Assembly (NCBI GenBank): GCA_016748015.1
Contig: JAAOMT010000144.1
Span: 5,809 to 69,808 of the forward strand
DNA length: 64,000 nucleotides
From: Geosiphon pyriformis
Lineage: Eukaryota; Glomeromycota; Glomeromycetes; Archaeosporales; Geosiphonaceae
Reading direction: 5' to 3'
In this document: positions 58,168 to 64,000 of the stretch, piece by piece
Position numbering within the stretch: the first letter of the stretch is position 1
How the letters are laid out: the number at the start of each line of letters is the position of its first letter
Position numbers and translations under genes: made by a program
Notes under the pieces: model-generated
What the model was told of the DNA's origin: nothing
Databases searched by the model: none
What the model saw: the letters and a program-made list of their open reading frames with translations, nothing else

Positions 58168-59439
58168 AAAGGGTCATTTGAAATTGTTGGATATTTTCGG
58201 CGGGGGGGGGGGGGGGTTAATTAATTTTTTTAATTTTTGATTGATTTTATCATATGAACAATTTTTTAATGTTTGTAAAGTACAGTAGTTTTTATTCTTT
58301 TGTTCTTTTTTTTTCTTTTCTTGTTTAGAGAGTTCACCTATAATTTGAAATATTAATTACTAGAATCATAATTGGTTTACACATTTTCAAATTCATTTTT
58401 CAGGGAGCTCATCTTTTGCTTTTTTTTTTCAATAGTAAATAATGAAAGAGGTTATTAATAAAGAGATCATGAATAGCAAATGTTCATATATTTGTTTTTT
58501 TTTGACGAATTATGTTCTATTATGATATTTTTGTTACGATACACAAATTTTGTGTATATATATTTCTGATTGAAGCAATCAATGGGATTGATCACAAAAA
58601 AACTTTTATGAAAACAAAAATATAATTTAACTTTTAGCAAGATCGTAATAATATTTTGGTTTTTATATGGTGAATTAAAAAAGGCTCAGCACGATTAAAA
58701 ATATATTTTTTAAATGAAAATATTTTGTACATTTGATCAAATCAAAAAAAAATTGAGGCTTATGATCTCACTTTTTTATCATGAAACAGCGCTTAACAAA
58801 AAGTATACTTTTTGATACAAGAATTTTATTCTTCATTGAAGATTTTAATTTTAATTTTTCTTTTAAACCATTTTTACTATCGTTCATTAATAATACGTTC
58901 CCAACTTTTAATGGAAATTTTTAAATTTCAAGTTAATTACCAGTTTTTTAAACGGATACTTGATTGGTAATCTATATATATATATATATATATCTCTCTC
59001 TTTTTAAAGAAATTCAATAAATGATCTCACATGAGCTCTGCATAGAAGTTACATGTATCTAGAAAATCGCACATGGAGCCGAGGTTACAATCATCGCATA
59101 CATTCAGTGTTCGAAATATTAACTGTACATTTAAATGGAGGAACTTTATTAACCAATACAACCAAAATTTTAATTTTAATTTTTTTTTTTGAATAAGCTG
59201 TGTTCAATTAAATATGTATTGACCTTTAAAAGACACACTCTGCATTTTTGGAGAAAGCTTTCTCTCTAATTGTTGTTTGACTTCTTTTTTATTTAAAATA
59301 TTGTTAAAAGTGAAATATTTTATCGATTTTGAAACCTTTTTTGAGCTGCAGCTCAGCTTTTGAAATTGATTATACATTCCTTTTATTTCATTTACTTCAA
59401 TCCCGCATTTCCCAATTTCTACTAGATAGTCTATTCTAA
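58168..59439. other. Intergenic with poly-G run
   Basis: No gene. A run of about 15 G starts at 58202, 35 bases after the P450 stop, followed by AT-rich DNA; (TA)n at about 58974-58993. Confidence 0.6.
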
Positions 59440-60755
59440 ATGTCAACTTCAATATCAACATTTTCACATGGCTCAAACAATCAAAACCATCATGAATCAT
59501 ATTTTAATCACGATCATTCTATCACTGAAAAATCAACACTAAATTCCTCTTCCCATTCATCGGTCGCTCGTTTCTTTAAACTTCATCAATTTAACTCGAA
59601 ATTATCAGTTACTTCATGGTTTATCAAACCAAAGACCTTATTAGTTATTCGATTTTTTTTCACAATCTACGCTTTAATTGCACTCATAGCCGTGGTTCTA
59701 CGTTTCATAGGAGAGGGAAATCCATTGATGCTTAACTATTTCACTTATTTAAGTTATATTGGACTTTTCACTTATTTTGGGGTAAGTCCAAAAAAGAATT
59801 TTTTTGAATTTTTTTTCAACAAAGCGTATTCTTATTAATGGGACTTTAATTCAATCAGTGAAAATCAAATTTCAAAATAATTATTTCAAACATAACTTCT
59901 TTCTCTTCTTCTTTTTCTTCTTCTTCTTCAAAATGTGAAACTTTCTAATACTCTACCCTACTTTTTCTTTTTTCTATTACAGCTATCAGTATTTTACTCT
60001 TACAGGTTCATAAAAAATGGTACAGTTAACGCACCAAAATTTTTGAATTACTTCTTTTGGACATTATATCATACATTATGTCACTACCAGTAAGTTAATG
60101 TTTCCAAGTATTCTAAAAAATAAAAATAAATTTTTATAATGAAAAGTTTAGATCAAATTTTTTAAATCCTATAAAAAAAACCAAAATTCTTATTAACACT
60201 ATTTCATCATCTTTTTAGTTTAATAGTACCAGTTGTCTATTGGACATTCTTATCAAATGAATTAATAAAAGGGAATAAACCAGCGATTGAATGGTGGCGT
60301 CAATTATCGGTACACGCATTTGACGCGTTGATGATGTTTACCGAAATTTTTATGAATCGTCAATCCTTTGTGTGGCCTTTCTTGTGTATTACCTTGGTTT
60401 TTCAGGTCCTTTTCATGTTCGAAGCGTTCCTTACTCATGCCACGTGAGTAATAATTGTTTTCTATGAGTTTGCTAATATAATTTTTGGTGAGTAAACTAA
60501 TCAAAAGGTAATTTTTGAAATAATCACAGCCGCAACCTTTGGGTTTACAATTTCCTATCATGGGACAAAGGCCCAATTGCAGCCCTTTGGTATATCGGGT
60601 TATTCGTCTTTTTCACCATCATTTTTTCCTTTCAAGTTGGGATTCACGCGATACGTGATATAATTGGAAGATGGGTGGGACACGCCCATAATAATGATGA
60701 TGATGATTATGATGATGGATATGAAAAGGATGAAGAGATTGGCCAGGCGGTGTAA
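59440..60755 (+). CDS. Multi-pass membrane protein, FAR-17a/AIG1 or rolling-stone-like, four exons
   Basis: 299 residues. Exons 59440-59781, 59983-60089, 60219-60443 and 60530-60755 (phases 0, 2, 2), all at consensus donors GTAAGT or GTGAGT. About 65 polar, His/Ser-rich residues precede five to six membrane helices: 'TLLVIRFFFTIYALIALIAV', 'YFTYLSYIGLFTYFGLSVF', 'FFWTLYHTLCHYHLIVPVV', 'FVWPFLCITLVFQVLFMFE' and 'IAALWYIGLFVFFTIIFSF'. Conserved-looking polar residues inside the membrane part are 'VPVVYW', 'SVHAFDALMMFTEIFMNRQ' and 'THATRNLWVYNFL'. The pattern (VVYW, H-x2-D, E-x3-N-R) resembles the FAR-17a/AIG1 and rolling-stone families; FAR-17a members hydrolyse fatty-acid esters of hydroxy fatty acids, but I cannot assign that activity here. 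The C-terminal tail is acidic, with Asp from GAT repeats. Confidence 0.75.
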
Positions 60756-62048
60756 CTAGTTTCACTTATATATAATTGAAAATAACAATTTGGCGAATCA
60801 AACGGAAAGAAAGATAATTCCCACACAAAAAGAAACAAAAATCAATGTCACGAACTTATAATTTTATGAGTATTTTCCTTTGTTAGATTTTTATTTTAAT
60901 TTATTTTCTAAAATATTTAGAGAGTGTAATAATTTTTGTATTTGTAAATATCATAATAATAAATTTAAACTAGACCAGAATTATAATATATTTTTGCTCA
61001 TTAAACATTATCTGAATGAGTATATGGAAATGCTAATTTTTTTAAAACGTAATATTATTTTAAAAATATTCAAAATTTTTACATCGTGAATGCTCAAAAT
61101 CACCATTCTTATTTTGAAATCCTCTTATCTTGAAATAAGAAAAATATTTCAATTTCACGTTTTTTTTTACCAAACCTTTTTAGATCGGATAAACTTTTAT
61201 ATGGATCATCGGGAAATTCTATTTTATTTTTAATAAAAAATGATTTGTATAATTTTAAAAATTTTATAAAGATAAATCAAAAAAATCTTTATTTTTCGAG
61301 TTTTTTCTTTTTAAAAAATGATTATCTATAAAGAATTTCACATTTAAATATATCAAAAAAGTTTTTGTAAAATGTTTTTAAACTTTTCAAAAATAAATTT
61401 TATTTTAGCCTCATTTCAGTGTTCTTTCTTGAACACTTACTCTCTTGATAAATTAAACACTCTTAACCCTTTCACATATTTATCACTTTTTTAAGTCCTC
61501 AGAAAACTTTTAAGGTATTGCCCACTATTAAAATATTTTCTTTCTATTAAAACCTTCTCTAAAACCTTTTTTTGGATCCAATTTGTTTTCTATATATATG
61601 TATATATATATATATATATATATTTTATTTAGAAAACGGGCTTTTCAATTGAAACGGCAGTAGCAATTGGATTTAGAGATTATGGTCAAAAGAAAATCCC
61701 CAATTCAATTCTTTCTTGATTTTAACTCTTTTTCTCAACCTGAAAATAAAAAATATTTGGCTCCAATGAAAATAATTCCACTATGCTTTCAAAATATCAA
61801 ATTGATTTCCCAAAGAGTAACCACAGGACATCGATTGAAAGATGTGGGAATTTCGAGATGGCTGAATAAAACACTGCATAAAAAAATTTAGACCTTCATT
61901 TAAAGAATGCCAATAATGGAAAAAAAAAGTAAATTTCAGCAAACTGTGTCAACGCCTAATAATAACTATTATTGTTTTTGCAATTTTGATTAAAAATACA
62001 TTTTAATATATATTATTTTCCATCTTCTTAAAACAATCAAAGTTATTG
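60756..62048. other. Intergenic between convergent genes
   Basis: No gene. AT-rich with (TA)n at about 61595-61622. Confidence 0.6.
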
Positions 62049-64000
62049 CTATTTTGTCTTTTTACTTAACGTTGAACGAATTTTAGCTCCTAACCCAAAT
62101 TTTTTTTTATTTTTAGGTGGTTTGAGAGAAACATTTTCACCATCCGGATGAGAGGAATTAACGGAAGGTTCTGTAAACGGTGGGGTTGTAGTTTGTGTGG
62201 GTGTAGGAATAAGTTTTTGGGAAAGCCCTATAAATTTATAGAACGTTAGGCATAATCTTTTTTTACATTGAAAAAAACAAAATTTAGTCTCTGAAAGAAA
62301 CACTTACCAATGCCCGGTATTGGAGCAAAATTGCTTGGAGAATTAAGTCTTTTAATCGAAGATGGGTATATATAATGTTGAGGCATTGGTGATATAATTT
62401 TTGGATTCATATATAATTGTTTCTTGACTGGCGATTGGAATTTGTCGGCAGAAACTGGCTGGACTGTTGGCGTTGCTGAAAAATGAGGGGTATAGCCACC
62501 GTAAGTATTTGTAAATGGCAGTTTGAGAGTCTCAAACGATGGTCGACGAATTTCTCCGGTGTCATGCCTTTGAGACGATTCAGGGCAACCATTTTGAGCC
62601 TTCAGAATTATATCTTGGGCCACTTTCTTTTGTGAAGCAATTGTTTCTTGAATTCTACTTTGGTCCAAGAAAAAAGACGGAGGTGTAGAGGGTGTCGATA
62701 TCGTGGAGCCAGTTGGACTATCGGGCTGAGAAAGACTTTCAGAAATCGCTAAAGCCATTGCCATATCATGGTCCGAATTAATGATCTCATTTTGAGCTGA
62801 AAATTGGGAGTTAAATCATAATTTAAATAAATCGAATGAAGGCAAAGAAAAAAATCATTGTTTTAATTACAGTTAGAATTCCTCTGTGAAATATACGACA
62901 ATGAATTGAAGCAAGTTGGTTGGGTTTTCGAACCACTGGCAATAACTTATATAAAAAATTGTGAATCTAGTCAGTTTGAATCACTCAATATTTGAATGTC
63001 AAGGCGTGAATTAAATGGATGAAAAGAAACCTTCGTGATGCGATTCCGGGCTTGGTGGTTGATATTTATAATTCGAAATAGATGTAGATTTTGCTAAGAG
63101 AAGCATAAATTTGATAGATTAGATTAGTTTTTGCTGTGCCTGTCGAAAAAACCTTACATTTTGGCTCACCTCTCCATGAGAACTTTGGCGGCTTTGGCCG
63201 GTCCTTATCTAATGCTTGAATCAATTTATCCATCTCTTGGACGGGATCATTGCTTGCATCTAGCAATTCTTCTTCGCTCACTAAAATATTTTTATAATCT
63301 AAAGATGATTCGGGGAAAACATATTCACGAAGTCCTAAAACTCTCTTCCCAAAACTTTTTGAACTATGTGAATTTTGATCTGGTGGAAAATTAAAAACCA
63401 ACGGGGTAGCCGTCTTTGATGGATCAGAAAAATTAGGGGAAGTTTGCTCATGAAATACGTATCCACTCGTGGAAGCCACTTTAGATGTTTGGGTAAGAGA
63501 TTCGAATTTTGGGGAACTTGGCTCCCCTTGGCTGCCAGTTGATGAAGGTGTGGAAAGAAACGTTGGGGATTTTACATAATTATTAGATTTCTGCGTTTCA
63601 ATGTCTGGGATAGATTGTGACAAAAAATTTTCATAGTGAGCTGACGACCGTAGGGAGTATATGTTTTGAGTTTCAAGCTTAGTCTCTATTGAATCGACAT
63701 TTGCTTCAACAATTGGTGCTAAAGCTTGTAAAGCTTTTGTCGAATTTTTTTGGGGGAGGTTTTTAACAAAACTTTGATCTTGTGATGGGATAGGGGTTAA
63801 TTCCGACAAAGATTTTGACAAAGGGATTGAAGATTCTTCAATTTCTACTGGGGATTTTTTGTCGCTATTTTCAATTAAAGATGCTAAATCAGGCATTAAA
63901 ATTTCAGATGAATTTTGAGGAGACAGTTGCAAGGCATCTGAACATGTTGCGTTGGCTTTTGACAAAATTTTAATGTTCTGGCTATGATCTAGGTGAGAAA
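62049..64000 (-). CDS. Ser/Pro-rich protein with a UIM-like motif, 5' end outside the window
   Basis: Four exons visible: 64000 (open) to 63170, 63093-63031, 62796-62308 and 62227-62049, all joining in phase 1; about 520 residues. The frame is open to the window edge. The visible part is mainly Ser/Thr/Pro/Gln-rich and probably disordered, with many S-P and T-P sites that could be phosphorylated. Exon 1 has an acidic cluster 'NILVSEEELLDASNDPV'. Exon 3 starts with 'INSDHDMAMALAISESLSQ', which fits a ubiquitin-interacting motif (acidic run, then A-x3-S). The C-terminus is strongly basic ('KPPKNKKKFGLGAKIRS'). Such proteins often act in endocytic or vesicle sorting (Hse1, epsin and relatives), but no VHS/ENTH domain is visible, since the N-terminus is missing. 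Two donors (GTGAGC, GTTTCT) are weak. Confidence 0.7.

Noticed and set aside
1-64000. tRNA, rRNA, CRISPR or viral sequence
   Set aside because: I looked for conserved tRNA B-box-like GGTTCGAATCC words, rRNA cores and spaced repeats and found none; short TTCGAA words lie inside genes or lack a matching A-box.

Overview
The window is eukaryotic, very AT-rich and fungal. Genes are split by short GT..AG introns (45 to about 270 nt). Intergenic DNA is long and nearly pure A/T with many microsatellites. A protein kinase opens with a Cys4 ribbon followed by a 'WTSGN' stretch, a layout I know from the expanded kinases of arbuscular mycorrhizal fungi, so Glomeromycotina (Rhizophagus/Gigaspora relatives) is the best guess. 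That placement is inference; no rRNA marker is present.

Layout. 0.7-2.3 kb: the C-terminal part of an Axl2/Bud10-like cadherin-fold membrane protein. 3.4-7.4 kb: two tandem class 3 lipase genes on the minus strand with the same four-exon structure; the second has lost its catalytic serine. 8.3-9.0 kb: a small secreted Kre9/Knh-like protein (minus), followed by a doubtful microsatellite-bearing gene. 10.2-14.7 kb holds no gene. 14.7-15.1 kb: a broken member of an Asn/Gly-rich secreted-protein family. 16.2-17.7 kb: a secreted HExxH metalloprotease. 18.4-19.5 kb: a GRF zinc-finger coiled-coil protein. 19.9-20.8 kb: a pseudogene of the Mpv17/PMP22 family.

The last Mpv17 exon lies at the edge of a large inverted duplication (arms about 20.69-25.05 and 43.37-48.43 kb). 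Each arm carries one more Asn/Gly-rich gene and a run of Ns at the same relative place. The 18-kb loop between the arms holds two relics (a Ser/Pro repeat protein and an HSL-type hydrolase), a possible mitochondrial protein, a Zn2Cys6 transcription factor of about 700 residues, a predicted pseudokinase and a small two-exon hypothetical gene. Right of the duplication are a secreted Asn/Ser-rich protein, a decayed Tc1/mariner transposon, a cytochrome P450, a four-exon multi-pass membrane protein, and the 3' end of a Ser/Pro-rich protein with a ubiquitin-interacting-like motif that leaves the window at 64000.

There is no operon-like cooperation. The shared theme is secretion: lipases, metalloprotease, Kre9-like protein, three Asn/Gly-rich copies and the 263-residue protein all start with hydrophobic leaders or anchors, several followed by Lys-Arg. 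The second theme is decay: most duplicated genes here carry a lesion. Exon borders were inferred by eye from splice sites, frame continuity and family alignment.
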